Of a stretch of DNA of 64,000 nucleotides, positions 32,678 to 43,849 are shown piece by piece. The DNA lies in assembly GCA_018902385.1 (NCBI GenBank), contig JABSSW010000055.1, positions 124,001 to 188,000 on the forward strand. The letters run 5' to 3'. The notes below the pieces were generated by a model. The model was not told the DNA's origin and made no database searches. It was given only the letters and a program-made list of their open reading frames with translations. Both the position numbers and the translations under genes were made by a program. The first letter of the stretch is position 1. Each line of letters begins with the position of its first letter. This DNA comes from Physcia stellaris. Taxonomy: Eukaryota; Ascomycota; Lecanoromycetes; Caliciales; Physciaceae.

Positions 32678-32860
32678 TCACTGACCGAAGCTCCAGACAC
32701 AATACATCGCTTTCCCAACTTCCGCTGTTGTGACTTCTTTTTCCTCCTTATCTGCCTGCTTCCGGCTGACGCTTCCATGCTGTTCGTAGTCGGTCGGTCC
32801 AGGCTCCTCGGAAGGCTTCTTTACTGTTTCTAGCGCTCTTTCTGCTGGATTAGGGGACAT
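32678..32860 (-). CDS. Small hydrophilic hypothetical protein
   Basis: A 60-aa open frame starts MSPNPAERALETVKKPSEEP and continues with DYEQHGSVSRKQADKEEKEV and TTAEVGKAMYCVWSFGQ. The charged first part and the TTAEVGKAM segment look conserved rather than random. A GTCAGT donor at the last codons could splice on to a slightly longer tail. No domain is recognised. It sits tail to tail with ATP7. Confidence 0.5.
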   Translation of the reverse strand: MSPNPAERALETVKKPSEEPGPTDYEQHGSVSRKQADKEEKEVTTAEVGKAMYCVWSFGQ

Positions 32861-32929
32861 TGTGGATGATCGTTAGAAAAAGTGAGGGCGGCCCTTAGCT
32901 ACTTGAATAAGTCGTTAGCTTTTTTGGAT

Positions 32930-33112
32930 ATACCGACAGATCTACGATTACCCGACTCAGGACGAAATCAGGAGATGATACTTTCTTCATATCGTCTTCA
33001 TGCCATCTTCATATCATCTTCATATGACTTGTGCCAAACACGGGTACGCGTCTTTTCAAATTGGATGTGGTGATGCTTGGGGGAGGGATCGCACCACACC
33101 AGACCATGGGAT
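32930..33112 (+). repeat. MITE-like element (locus 2), left end truncated
   Basis: Forward-orientation copy: ACCGACAGATCTACGATTAC, ACGAAATCAGGAGATGATAC, TGTGCCAAACACGGGTACGC, and the right terminus GCACCACACCAGACCATGGGATA. The left terminal repeat is missing or too diverged to see. A TCTTCATATCATC-type block is repeated two or three times inside it. Confidence 0.8.
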
Positions 33113-33181
33113 AGAAAATTATGGGAACATTTGGAGGCTAGAGGCTGGTTTTGGCTTCCGATTGACAACACTTTAATGGAA

Positions 33182-33317
33182 AATTGGCTAAGACATCTAT
33201 GTCAGATTTGCTAGGTCTTGTCCGCCGTCATACGATTGACAACAGCTCCGCCGTCTCACGAATGAACAATTGGCTAAGACACCTGTCTCACATCTGCCAG
33301 GTCTTGTCCGCCGTCCC
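33182..33317 (+). repeat. Imperfect direct duplication, ~87-bp period
   Basis: The segment AATTGGCTAAGACATCTATG...GGTCTTGTCCGCCGTC at 33182-33229 recurs at 33268-33316 with a handful of substitutions. The intervening bases (ACGATTGACAACAGC...) differ. It lies between a MITE copy and a small minus-strand gene. No coding role is evident. Confidence 0.7.
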
Positions 33318-33490
33318 TTCGTGAATGAGCTTGAAGCAAGGCCAATCATCGAAGAACATTCGCACGCTGACTCAAGAATCCAAACTTCAATTCTGAGCCG
33401 TTTTCACACGATTGTGTCTAAAGCGTATCACATGAAATGGTGGTCGGCTAGACTCCATAAGCGGGAGCTTGCGCTCTCGAAGAGATACAT

Positions 33491-33897
33491 TCATATCTTG
33501 TCCATCCACAACAGCAAAGCTTCAATGAGATGCGTAACAGCCCCTTCCGGTGCATCTATCTTCCGTCTCACTTTCAACATCCTCCTAAGCACCTTTGTCC
33601 TCCCATTATCGTTGGTCCAGACAGTGGGGCATAGCTCGACCTTTTGACAGAGCTCGGCAGCCTTTCGCTCGATGGCCTTATCTATCGCGGTCCATGTCTT
33701 TTCGTCCATAGGTAGCTTCTCGATTTTGATGGACTGCAACAATTCTAGGCTGTCTAGGTACCCGTTGATCTTCGCTACATCCTCACTGGTCTACCCAGGA
33801 CGATAGATGTCAGCCTGGTTTTGAATAGCTTAATTGCAACGGCCACTTGAAGGGATCTCACCTTCCCGCCTGCGTCAGGCGTAGATTCTTCAGGCAT
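33491..33897 (-). CDS. Small two-exon hypothetical protein
   Basis: Exon 1 (33862-33897) encodes MPEESTPDAGGK. A 71-bp GT..AG intron follows, then exon 2 (33491-33790) continues TSEDVAKINGYLDSLELLQS in phase. Total length is 111 aa. The protein is helical and charged, with DEKTWTAIDKAIERKAAELC and LRRMLKVRRKIDAPEGAVTH, and ends LLLWMDKI. No family is recognised and there is no signal peptide. The clean splice and the protein-like residue pattern support a real gene. Confidence 0.6.
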
Positions 33898-34421
33898 TCC
33901 CTAGTAAGTCGTCTTCCCGTCTGTGTCTTAAATCAGCTAAGTTGCTCGCAATACGTGTAGCCCTTGTGTACCTTTCAACAAGTAGCCTCCTAACAATTTT
34001 ACTGAATGACCATCAACCGTAGCTTGCAAAGAAGGTGCTGAGTATACACAAGTCGTGCAAGGAAGAGTGACACTTGGTTGAGTTTATATCAGCGTACGAC
34101 ATGCGTTTGCTCCGCCTGCAGAACGCCTACCGGCAGGGAAAGGAGAACAAAGAATGGTGGGCGCGCTGTTGGGTGAGAGCGACGCGCTACGGTAGGCTGC
34201 CATCATCGATAGCACTCTCACAGGCAGCTTATACGCTGCCTAGCTTGTAGGGTTTTCGGCAATGAGACTCTATCGCTCTACGTCTCAGGCTGTTGCGACC
34301 CTCTACAGTCGAGGGTGATCCATGTCAGAGCGGTTGGGCTTGTGCCAATCCGATAAGAATGAGATGGGGATATGCTAAACACTATTTCTCCTTCCACTAA
34401 CTTTATGAATGTCTCCAGTAT
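33898..34421. other. Intergenic region
   Basis: About 520 bp without a supported gene. A GC-rich patch at about 34100-34260 contains CAGGCAGCTTATACGCTGCCTAG, a short hairpin-forming sequence. Confidence 0.3.
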
Positions 34422-34640
34422 GCCATGATCTGGCGTGGTGCTATTTTGCCTCTCATGCATCACCACTGAGATGTCCCTTGTGACAAAACGCATACCCGTC
34501 TTTGGCATTAAGCATATGATTATAACATCATAAAAGCATCATCTTCTGATTCCGTCCCAAGTCGGGCAATCGGAGGTCTGACATGGTATACGATGGTATG
34601 CGAAAGAAAAAATAGCACCACTTAGTACCAGGCCAAGGGA
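34422..34640 (-). repeat. MITE-like element (locus 3)
   Basis: Reverse-orientation copy with both ends visible: TGCCATGATCTGGCGTGGTG at the left and CACTTAGTACCAGGCCAAGGGA at the right. TA stands immediately outside both ends. Internal blocks GACAAAACGCATACCCGTCT and AAGTCGGGCAATCGGAGGTC match the other copies. Confidence 0.85.
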
Positions 34641-34940
34641 TATTCACAGAAGCTTCGGGAAGGGAGACCGTGCCAGGGTCGGTGATTTTCAGGAGAAGTC
34701 TGTCTGGTTCCGAGGATGAAGCTCAACGTATCCAAGATGATTGGCCTGAGGCTGCCTGTCTAGACGCCCATGCAATTGGATCGAGGATCGCAGGAGAGAA
34801 GGTACCGAATCAAGTTATCTGAGCTGACTCAAATTCCTAAATGCATTCTCTAGACTATCAGGGAGCACCGCTCCTATCACCGCCCACAACACCAATAACC
34901 CGCACCCTCAAAGCCGACTCAGAACCCTCTCACGATGCGC

Positions 34941-35364
34941 TCACTTCCCAGCCAACATCCCAAGCAGCACCCCCATCGCCTCATCAACCATCCCACACTC
35001 CACACCAACCTTCTCCAACCTCCCCTTCAACTCCGCAAGAGTCCCCAACAAGCCCGTCTTCTCCAACTCCGCCACCTCGCCCAGACAGTTCACGTCATCC
35101 AGCAGCTCCTCCATCTTCTTCCTTAACCGCACACGACCAGATCTCGGTCCTCGCTTCATCTAAGCTGTTCTTGATGCCGAGCAGCTCTTCCAGGAGGGAG
35201 ATGTCGGTTTTGATGTCTTGGAGGTCGGTGATTGGTTTGTGAGTGCTTGCTTTGGGGGCTTCGGACTTTGGAGGCGTTGGTGTGGGTTGGGCTGGTTGGT
35301 AGTAGTAGTACTGGGCGTCTTGTGGGTTTGAGAGAGGCCCTTTTTCTTTCGAGGTGAAGTCCAT
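34941..35364 (-). CDS. Small helical hypothetical protein, reading frame interrupted
   Basis: An 89-aa frame from 35364 begins MDFTSKEKGPLSNPQDAQ, has a Tyr/Pro-rich stretch, then helices ITDLQDIKTDISLLEELLG. It overlaps a second frame (34941-35159) carrying MEELLDDVNCLGEVAELEK and LLGTLAELKGRLEKVG, whose heptad-like pattern looks like the natural continuation. No GT..AG intron joins them well, so a single indel near 35100-35160 is likely, either real or an assembly error. It is a Pro-rich head plus helical-body protein of unknown role, similar in style to the genes at 51.2 and 62.7 kb. Confidence 0.42.
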
Positions 35365-36734
35365 TGTTTGCAGCCGGGCAGTGTGTTGCAGGTTTGGGGT
35401 TTGTTGGGGGTGCTGATTTGCGTTTTCGTAGACTTTATCTAAATCTTGTTGGGAGGTTGGTAAATGTGTAGGTTCTGATATGGGGGAATAAGGTTGGGTC
35501 TAACTACGTATTTATAGACCAGGTGCTGTAAGTAAAGCTCCTTATGGCTCATGACGACGATCAGCATTACCATGATGACGAAGACTGTGTCTCAAGCTGG
35601 CCAGTGACGCTGATACTAAGATTGACTGGCAGCCAAGGGTGGCTACTTGAAACACTCAGTTCGATGACTCGTAGCTGCGCATTTACTGGCTCTTCACGGA
35701 TTGGTACTTCTGGCTCTCCTGACCTGTTGTTGCTCAGTTACCCATGTATGGAACGAGGGATATCATTTCAAAGTGAGTAAACTGTTGGGGCATACTGTTA
35801 CATGAGGATAGGTAAGATCGGTTGCAGGAAAGGTGATGGATGGGCCTGGCTAAAAGCCTAGAAAAAGAAAAAAAAAACACTGTGATCAGCGATTCCATAA
35901 ACCTATTTCTTTCTCAATCGAAACTACCGTGTTTGAACTAATCAACACGCGAATCAAACATAAAAAAGGGTCCAGTCAACGTAAGAAATGAATACCATCA
36001 ATCATATGAGCCCTTCGTGTCAACAACACAACGTTCCCCCACTTCCAAAAATCAAATAAATATACTAATAAGCCCATAATTTCCATAAGAGAGGCCACCA
36101 AGCGTGGCTTAAGAACGATGACGACTCTCACCCCCTAGAAAATTTGACGAGCGTCCTTCCCGCTGGGGAACCGCACCCTCACACCACAAGTTCAATGTGC
36201 GTTGCAGGATTTTCATCGGTAGCAGCTGCTACCGATCTTTTGCTAAGGGAGGCACCGGTTCGAATCTGTGTGTTGACGCTTGTTTTTTTTCCTTTTTTCT
36301 TTTTTTTTTTTTTTTGGGGAAAGAGGAAATGGAGCTGAGTGAGGTAACGTGCATCGAAGAATATGTAGGAGATCTAGTAACAGCGACCTCTGGGTAAGAT
36401 ATGCACTGCTCGAGGAAGCACTGGACGTTGCTTTTATGATATTTGTGCACATGATATCTTCCTGAGGTAATCCGGTGATAATCAGCCCTGAGCTCCTCTC
36501 CTCGATATACCCGACATGTATGTCACAACTCGTCACCCGAGCGTATGTAGACCTCTCTGTGCCTTTCTAAAAGGACGCAGACCTTCGCACCTACAAGCAA
36601 TAGCTCGCTGAATACATCCATAGCTTTATTGACTTCGTCGATCATGTCCGCGACAAAATTAGCTAGGTTTCCTATCCCAGGGCCTGGTACTCAGTATGCG
36701 ATGTTTTGGCTTATCCTGACACACCTCTAATCAC
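35365..36734. other. Intergenic region with poly-T tract
   Basis: About 1.4 kb without a supported gene. It contains an A8-9 run near 35870 and a long broken T tract at about 36281-36316. A GGTTCGAATC box at 36255 looks like a tRNA T-loop but lacks a matching acceptor stem. Confidence 0.4.
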
Positions 36735-36872
36735 CCAAACTGAATGCAATCGGAAAACGATGTCTGATTCAAGATATGCTTTGTACTAAGGATAGATCCG
36801 TGTCCTGTCACACTGAGCATGTTTTTAGTGACGATACATGGGAGGCAAAGTCGCACCACACCAGAAGATGGG
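36735..36872 (+). repeat. MITE-like element, heavily degenerate copy (locus 4)
   Basis: Only blocks of the family remain: ATATGCTTTGTACTAAGGAT, GTGACGATACATGGGAGGCAA, and the right end GTCGCACCACACCAGAAGATGGGATA with TA at the edge. The left end is lost. It is an old copy. Confidence 0.6.
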
Positions 36873-39229
36873 ATAGGTTCCTAGACGCTAGGATGGTCTG
36901 CTTCTAGGTCTGTTCCGATGGTTAGGGCTCGAAGTATCATAGACACGCAGGGTCATTGAGCTTTGCCAGTTCGCTGAGCGTTGCAAGGGTTATTGGAGTG
37001 GGGCCTGGCAATGCTAATTGAAATTAGCTCCCTGTTCGGCTGATAGTTAAGGGTACTACTCTTATTCTCCATGTCCTTGGCTGGTGGATCATCTTGTAGG
37101 TTCGCCGTTTGATGAGGTATTGCTTCGACTTCCGGATACTTGGGGCACTCTGTCTACACACCATCTCAAAACCCAGAGCTGGGAACAAACCCTTCGCTCG
37201 AGTCTGGTCTTAGACCATCTCATAGAGATCGTAGAAGATCGAAGATTGCTAAATTTTCTTTTGAACATGATGCAACTGATACTATAAGGTTTGCTTGCTC
37301 TATGAATGATAAATGTCAGATCAACCAAGATGCTGAGAATGGTGTACAGAGCCTTGGATTATCATAACATTTTTCGTACCCTCCAGCGCTCCAGCTAGAG
37401 ACATTTTTTAAACCAAGAAAGGAGCGTGAGAGCTGGAGTACAAAGAAGCAGCGACGGTCTCCGACGTAACATGAGCACCGGCAAACCAAGAGACCTATCT
37501 TCTATCTCAAAAATCGCCGTGGCCTATTTTCTGCCTACTTCCCCCAAAGGAAAGATTGATTCCGAGCGTGTTTGTCGTTGTTAAATTTAGATTCCCCACA
37601 GGCAGCCTAATTCTTGTTGCCTAGACCAGATTTGTTGAGGAATAGTCCGGACCCCACGTACTACATCAATACTGGCAGATAACTGCCGTAGCTGAGGAGA
37701 TATAAACCGGGCACGCCTGAGAGCGACAGGGACAAAAATTACGATGGTGAATGGTAGGAAATGTGTAATTGGGTAATGATGATGGCGAAAACTAATACCA
37801 GGTGGAAATCGGCGATGCCATCCTAAAGGGGCTCATAAATCGGTCGAACTTGGGACTATATTGTCGGCTTAGGAAACCAGCAAGGATGTAAAACAAGGAA
37901 GAAGAGTCTCATGCTATTGAGCAACTGGCGAATGCCCCTGAAGGCTATTATATGGGGACTATGGGAGTTAGTCCAGGCATCGAGCACCGCTGATGCCAGA
38001 AAAAACTCACATGGATTCTGTCTGGGCAGTAGCATCGCTGACTTATCCCTTCTACTTGCGCGAAGGACGAAAAACGAAGAATAGAAAACAGTGAGCGGTG
38101 CCGAAAGTACAAGCAGTACGAGATCCCAGCGTTTCCCTTGACAGTAGCGACTTCTCTAAATCAGCACCGCTGTCTAGCAGGCCAAACACAACTGCAACCG
38201 ATTGTTTCAGCCTAGCCGTTTGAGAGGAAGAGAACACGACTGCCAGACCATATCACTAGCCATGCCATAAACTGATAAGAAACAGATAGTTAGTGAGTGA
38301 CCAGTGTGAAAATCACGGTTGGGAGGCCCGTAGTGGCCAAAGTGAAAAGCCCGATTGCAAGGGAGAACAAGAAGACTGGCCTGATAAGGAGCTGCATGAT
38401 GAGCTGAGTGATATGATTGACTACTGCTGTTGATTTTGAAGAGGGTTTGAAAGGTCTGGAAGGTCAAGATGAATTGTGGTTCTTTGGCTTGAATGGGTGA
38501 GTTGTAGAAGTTGTAGTAGAGGAAGGTAATGGGGAGGAAAGGATTTCGAGGATATGAGGTATAAGTAGCAGAGGAGAATAGGCAGTAGGTGTGATCTAAT
38601 CGAATGGAGTCTCTTTCTGAGTGATCCGGGAGTGAAATAGAGCTCGGCAGAATACCGAAAATTGGCTGTGTGGTCCGAAGATACCACTGAGTTGCAGTCA
38701 GCGGGCCACGTGCCCTTACAGTACAAGTTCAAGGCCAGCCAGATCCTTTGTGCTCGATATATCAGAGAGCTGGTTGACGCTCAGCGGTACCGCAGTCGAG
38801 CCGTCAAGAGATCACCCTTATCCTCCCACCGAAGCCTTGGCCATTCCAGCCAGCCAACTGACTTAACCTCCTTCTATTACGCTCTAATCTGCATTGATTC
38901 GAGAAAGAGTGAGCCATTCACTGAGCATCCAAGACGAAGAGTCTCGGTCCCTTCCTATCTGAGTCTGATCTCATTGGAGGGCAGTGCTAGAAATATCGAT
39001 ATGAGCAAGACGTTACCTAAAGCGTATGTTCGCAAGAAGAAGAGAAACAGTGGAGATGTTCAACAGCGTGAGGACCAAAATGTGATCTCAAAGGGAAGAG
39101 GGAAACGCTCGAACCTCAAGCGCATGGCCTGCTACTCTGTTTAACATGAACTCTTCAACCTTCGGAGCCCGAGATCTCTGGCCCAGTATATCTTCCACTT
39201 CTCAACCTCAAGAGTGTACAGGGCTCTTT
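36873..39229. other. Gene-poor region
   Basis: About 2.4 kb with no confidently supported gene. On the minus strand at 38397 a frame begins with a signal-peptide-like MQLLIRPVFLFSLAIGLF, followed by a plausible 46-bp intron with a CACTAAC branch, but it runs only about 45 residues. A plus-strand 160-codon frame (38662-39144) has a Lys/Arg-rich tail but no recognisable domain. Confidence 0.35.
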
Positions 39230-39806
39230 TCAGGAAGCAGATTCAGAATGAGGGATGACAGATAGGTAAAGAATGAGACCCGTCAACACGGTGTCCAATT
39301 GCTTGACCGCTCCATCTAGCTGACAGTGCACCAGATCCACCCGAATATCGGTCAGCATCTCGATGTCCTTGAGAAGACCCCCTTTGTTGCTTCTATACAC
39401 ATTTCTCTGAGGGCTTAGAGCAACGTAGTACAAATGGTTGATCAGGCTGGAAATGTAATTGTTTAGCGCGGCTGACGGCGGAGATGGTCTGGTTTTGCCA
39501 TCCATATCACACAATTTGACGCTAACTCCGGCCATGCGACGAAGACAGTCAAGAGTACCGGAAGAAGCCTCGTCGAGCGGTGACACATAGGACTGCGGAA
39601 GTGGAGTCATGACCGGCGCAGAGACTGGTCCATGTCTCATCAGCCCCAGCGTATGTACACTTCAGAGCAGAGAGGGGGCTACGTACCAGATGCTTGTGGA
39701 CTTGAGGTGAATTTTATCGGAGTCGCAGAATATGGAGGATTGATGCTAGCAAGGAGTGCATGTGGGCAGCGTGCACACAGACATACAGAGCCGAAGCGTA
39801 CCTCAT
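39230..39806 (-). CDS. Unknown multi-exon protein, possible paralogue of the 40.5-kb gene
   Basis: Proposed exons 39802-39806 (ATGAG), 39687-39745 and 39230-39624 give 152 aa with consistent phase and GT..AG signals. The N-terminal part is Pro/Ser/Thr-rich (SINPPYSATPIKFTSSPQAS). The C-terminal 100 residues are helical: GTLDCLRRMAGVSVKLCDMD, ALNNYISSLINHLYYVAL and LKDIEMLTDIRVDLVHCQLD. The first exon is only 5 nt, so the true start could lie further upstream. Architecture and strand match the next gene. No known domain is recognised. Confidence 0.55.
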
Positions 39807-40527
39807 GTTAAAACCTTGATTGAAAATGTGAATCAGTTTTCCTCAGTGGTGTATGTGGGTCGGAAGATGCGAAGATGGTGATGATCTTGGTGGCAAGAAG
39901 TGAGGCCAACAGGATGTGACCAATCGTGGGAGCACCAGTAATTCTGGAAAGTGCGGTTGCGGTTCGGCAGAGACTTTATTCAACACCTCCAAGACTTCCG
40001 TAGTAGGCTCTAAATCCGCAGAATGGAGGCCAGTCTTTGAAAACACCGGATTAGGACTACGGTTTTCCAAGCGGACATTAACCACTAGAAGGTAAAGCTG
40101 ATCGATTGCTTTAGTAGTAGGACGTCTAAAGGGCTATCCCGTGCACTGGTATGGCACCGTTTTCACGGGTATGGGTCCAGGTGAGACTTAGGCCCAAAGC
40201 CGCCCCGAAACCGTGTTCCAGGTGTATTGGACGGTGCTGGGCGAAGTCCCCCGAGCACTAACGGTTAATCGTCCTTCGGTGGGTGCCACTCTGTACAAAT
40301 GGATGGGATAAATGGGGATTTTCTACTAGGTATTCGGGGCGGTTCTTGGTGAGTGACCAGAACCGTGGAGACGTGAATCCAACTAAATCCGGTGAGCCGT
40401 TCACGGTCACAAAGTAAGCCAGAAGTATCACGAGTAGCTATAGGATCAACTGAAGAACGGAAAGGAACCTCAGAAAGATTGCAAAAGAAATACGACTACT
40501 GGGCTCACTTCTAGCCTTCCCGAATCC
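39807..40527. other. Region between two similar unknown genes
   Basis: About 720 bp. A minus-strand frame at 39843-40085 (MVNVRLENRSPNPVFSKTG...) could contribute an upstream exon to the preceding gene, but no clean splice was found. Nothing else is supported. Confidence 0.3.
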
Positions 40528-41514
40528 CTAGTTCATTCGATCCATGCGCTTCCATTCGGCTGGCATCGTGTTCCACGAGTAGCGGACAAACACCTCGATC
40601 AGTTTATCCAGTTCCGAGAGACCACCAAATTGGCGAGTTGTTCCTTCATGCCTTGACAAACTCCCTCGGATGTCTACCAGAGCCTTGAGAACTGTAAAGA
40701 CTTCGGTCTGGTAGTCGCCACCTTGAGAGATTATTGCAGCCGTTCTGACGCTGAAGGCTGCGTGGAGGTAGGCAATGCCACACGTGATGAATTTGTCCAT
40801 CTCGGTGAAATTGAAGGCGGGTTGGCTGATGGCTGATAGCGTACTGCGGAACATTACCATCTGTTGAGTCTCCGAAGTCAGTATTGCCACTCCAGTCTTG
40901 GATACTAGGTCTCTTATGCAGGAGCAATCTTCGAACCAGCGTAGTGTTCGTATAAAAATTTGGAGAAGTATTGATTTTCTCAATAATACTCACCCGTGCC
41001 AAAGCTTTAAAGGCGATTGTGCGATTTTCCGGACTGGATCGAAATGTTTTTGATGATGGGGGTTTAGTAACCTACATTGACGATCAGCTACGATGAGCAC
41101 ATTAAGCGGCCATAGGGGCAGTATACCGGGGTAGCAGCAGAGGGCTGCATCTGGGCCGAAGGGGCTGGTGGGTTCAATTGACCAGACGAGGGTGTAACCA
41201 AGTGATTGAAATTCATGTCCAGGGCCGAGGGGGCAAGCTCGGCCTTTGGTGTTCGCTGGCTGTCTCATTGTCAGTATTAGCTTGTACATCTGGGCGCTTC
41301 TGACTGACGACGGAGTACTAGGAGGTTCGTGATTTGAGGTCTCCGGGAAAGAATATGATCCATTCAGAACCGAAGAAGAGGCAGGATAGGCCCCGTTCTG
41401 GACCGATGAAGAGGCAGGATATGTACCATTCTGTACTGACGAATAGGCATCGAAGCCTTCTGTTAATTGGGCCCAAATATCGAAGTCTGACTCCGACATG
41501 AGTGTATTGTTCAT
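40528..41514 (-). CDS. Unknown four-exon protein with 11-residue tandem repeats
   Basis: Exons 41309-41514, 41127-41259, 40994-41071 and 40528-40896 give 261 aa. Donors are GTCAGT, GTATAC and GTGAGT, and all phases fit. The N-terminus (MNNTLMSESDFDIWAQLTEG) leads into three near-identical units, SSVQNGTYPAS / SSVQNGAYPAS / SSVLNGSYSFP. A Pro/Ser/Thr-rich linker follows (SALDMNFNHLV, GQLNPPAPSAQMQPSAATP), and then a helical C-terminal domain with TSETQQMVMFRSTLSAIS, EMDKFITCGIAYLHAAFSV and ELDKLIEVFVRYSW. There is no signal peptide and no zinc cluster. The layout resembles a small regulatory protein, but that is inference. The neighbouring 39.2-kb gene has a similar plan. Confidence 0.6.
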
Positions 41515-43039
41515 GTTTTGATATCAATATGTGAGCAACTGAAACGTAGTTGGATTTTCTAAATTTGGCGAGGGTATGCTCTGAAGCGAGAATACAGTAG
41601 GGACATACTTTTTAAATTTGAGTGGCTTTTGAGTTTGCTTGGTTCGCTCCTGCCTTGCCCATGTTTCATGTGCTACTTCTGCCAATGGTGGAGACTGTAG
41701 ATAACCGCGTCGAACCTCATCTCGTTTGTTCTTTCCGGCGTTATCCTTCACTTGTTCCCGGACTCAACCTCAAAATGTTCATACGCCGCATTGATTGTCT
41801 CCTCTAGCCTATCTAGTGACCTGTCGAATGGAGATTTGGTATGGAAGTCTTCCTCACTTCCACAATCCGCTCAATCTCCGACAACATTCGGCCACAACTA
41901 CCTCAGTTGAATGCTCCACTCAAAGACTGGTTATGGATCACGGGATTTATCGCAGTACAATCAAGAGCGTAGGGCTATTCATCTTTTGCAAAAGCCGACG
42001 TCTACCATTCATCGTTTCGTCGACCCACGGCCCCTGAGCTTCTAATGGTAAACCACCATCGCCGCGAGCGATTCGTACTGCCAGGTCCTGCCGAGAAGTC
42101 ACGGCAAGAAAATCCAGAGTCCAGGAGATGGATGAGAGGGTCGAGAGGCGCCCGGGGAAGGCAATCGATGAGGTAGAGGATGGTCAGATGAACTGCCAGC
42201 AAGTATCAGCGGAATGTTTTCTCGACAGTGGGAAAAGATTACCCGTGAGTGCATTGATGTGACCGAGGGACCAAGGTACAAGCTTCTTTGGTCTTCCGGT
42301 GTTATGAATACACAGTCATGGCAGGAATCATTCCCCTGAATGTCTCTGAACGTTGCAATTACAACAGGCTAATGGCGAGGAACTCGCGTCGCGATTATTA
42401 TATCGTACTATGGACCAAGGTACAAACGGGTAGTAATTGCAGGTGGTTATCTCAAACCTTCGGACTTTACGGATTTCGGGAGAAGATCCATCCGGCGGGT
42501 AAAGTAGTAGCTTAGGAGCTTAGCTCGAGGCCTGCCGACGCTAACGGAAACGAGGTCCCGAGACAACACGCGTGTGAAAACACATATTCGCGCTCAAAAG
42601 CTTCCACTCTTCCAAAGAAGAATTCCTTTTTCTCCTCGGTCGTTCCTGATATATATCACTAATTGCAGCTTTACCTCGATAAGGCTGAAAGGTCCCAAGC
42701 TGACCGTCATGCAGGTGTCGGATGGGAGCAAGTCGCCGATTCGGCACCCTCCTCTTCAGGATCAATTGTAGCGAGGGCTGTACTGGGGTCAATAATAATA
42801 GGCGTTGTGCAGATTGCATAGGGCAGGCTGGCAATTTAGTCAAGCAAGATCCTCCAAGATGTTAGCCGGTTAGTGGTTCTTCTTGACCTTGGAGCTAATG
42901 CACGCTCGGTGCCTTGCACGCCTGCCACGAGGCACCAAACTTAATCTGGATCAAGATGCGGCTGTTTCACCTGTAACTGCAGCTTCCCATCGAGGATTAC
43001 CATGTGATGAAAGCGGATAGGCCAACTCGACATCACCAA
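41515..43039. other. Intergenic region
   Basis: About 1.5 kb upstream of the 261-aa gene and up to the TIR element. Short frames occur on both strands but none has a recognisable domain or convincing splice structure. Confidence 0.35.
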
Positions 43040-43849
43040 TACCTTAACGGAAGGCTATGGTTTATTTTTACCGTAGGGTTGCGGTTTTTTTAGGGTTGTT
43101 AGATAGTCACGTAACCAAAAAGCTTGGCTGCCTAAAGGCGGGGACAGTTCTGTTACGTTTTCCGTTTGTCACCGTAAAAAAATCAAAAACGTTCACACGT
43201 GTTGACGGTGTTTTTGATTTGTCACGTATTCGATATTTAACGTTGCAATGCTTCGAAACGTCATTGATATGACACGTCTCAACAGTAATTTTCAATACCA
43301 GGGTCCAAACCAATGCGCGCGGCGCATGCATCGGGCGCATTGCAAGCCAGTCAGCCAACCACAATGCGCAACACCAACGCCACGCACCCACTAGATCTGA
43401 GTAACGCCCCGCGTAAACTTTGCCTGAATCGCTTGATTCTGATGTTCAAATTCACAAAGCGTGGATGTTCATGCAAGCACAGTGTACCCGAACTTTAGGC
43501 TTGGCAAGCTTGGCGTAACTGAACGGTTATTTGACGGTTACCGATGAATAACGGATATGCTACCGTAGCAGCAAGATAATCGTGATGTCACGATTGTTGC
43601 AATAAAACGTGTAAGTTTCGATACGCTAATGAATCTATTCGTGCTGTTAATAAAACGTTTCAAAACTCAATTACGTTAATAAAGTCAAACGATTTTTGCA
43701 CAGTCAAATTCAATAACGATAATTATACAGAAACGTTTTGAACAAATTATCGTTATTTGAAATTTACGCTAGATAACCGCCCAAGGGCGGTTATTTATCA
43801 TTTACGGTCACTCTACGGTAAAAATAGAACATAGCCTTCCGTTAAGGTA
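43040..43849. mobile_element. 810-bp non-autonomous TIR element
   Basis: The two ends are inverted copies. Left: TACCTTAACGGAAGGCTATG followed by GTTTATTTTTACCGTAG; the reverse complement of the right end gives the same with two mismatches over about 37 bp. Each outer end carries TA, so the structure can be read as TA target duplication around CCTTAACGGAAGGC. The interior is AT-rich apart from a GC-rich island at about 43310-43390 and a small palindrome, AACCGCCCAAGGGCGGTT. No transposase is encoded. It is a MITE or internally deleted DNA transposon, family not identified. Confidence 0.75.

Noticed and set aside
36245-36285. tRNA gene suggested by a GGTTCGAATC T-loop-like box
   Set aside because: The T stem pairs poorly (two of five pairs fail), and no matching 5' acceptor strand or anticodon arm is found upstream.
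38207-38397. Small secreted peptide gene with a signal-like start at 38397
   Set aside because: The signal-like head and an intron with a good branch site are present, but every frame after the junction ends within about 20 residues without a cysteine or conserved pattern. Too weak to call.
38662-39144. 160-codon plus-strand frame
   Set aside because: No recognisable domain; basic low-complexity tail; no supporting promoter or splice evidence.
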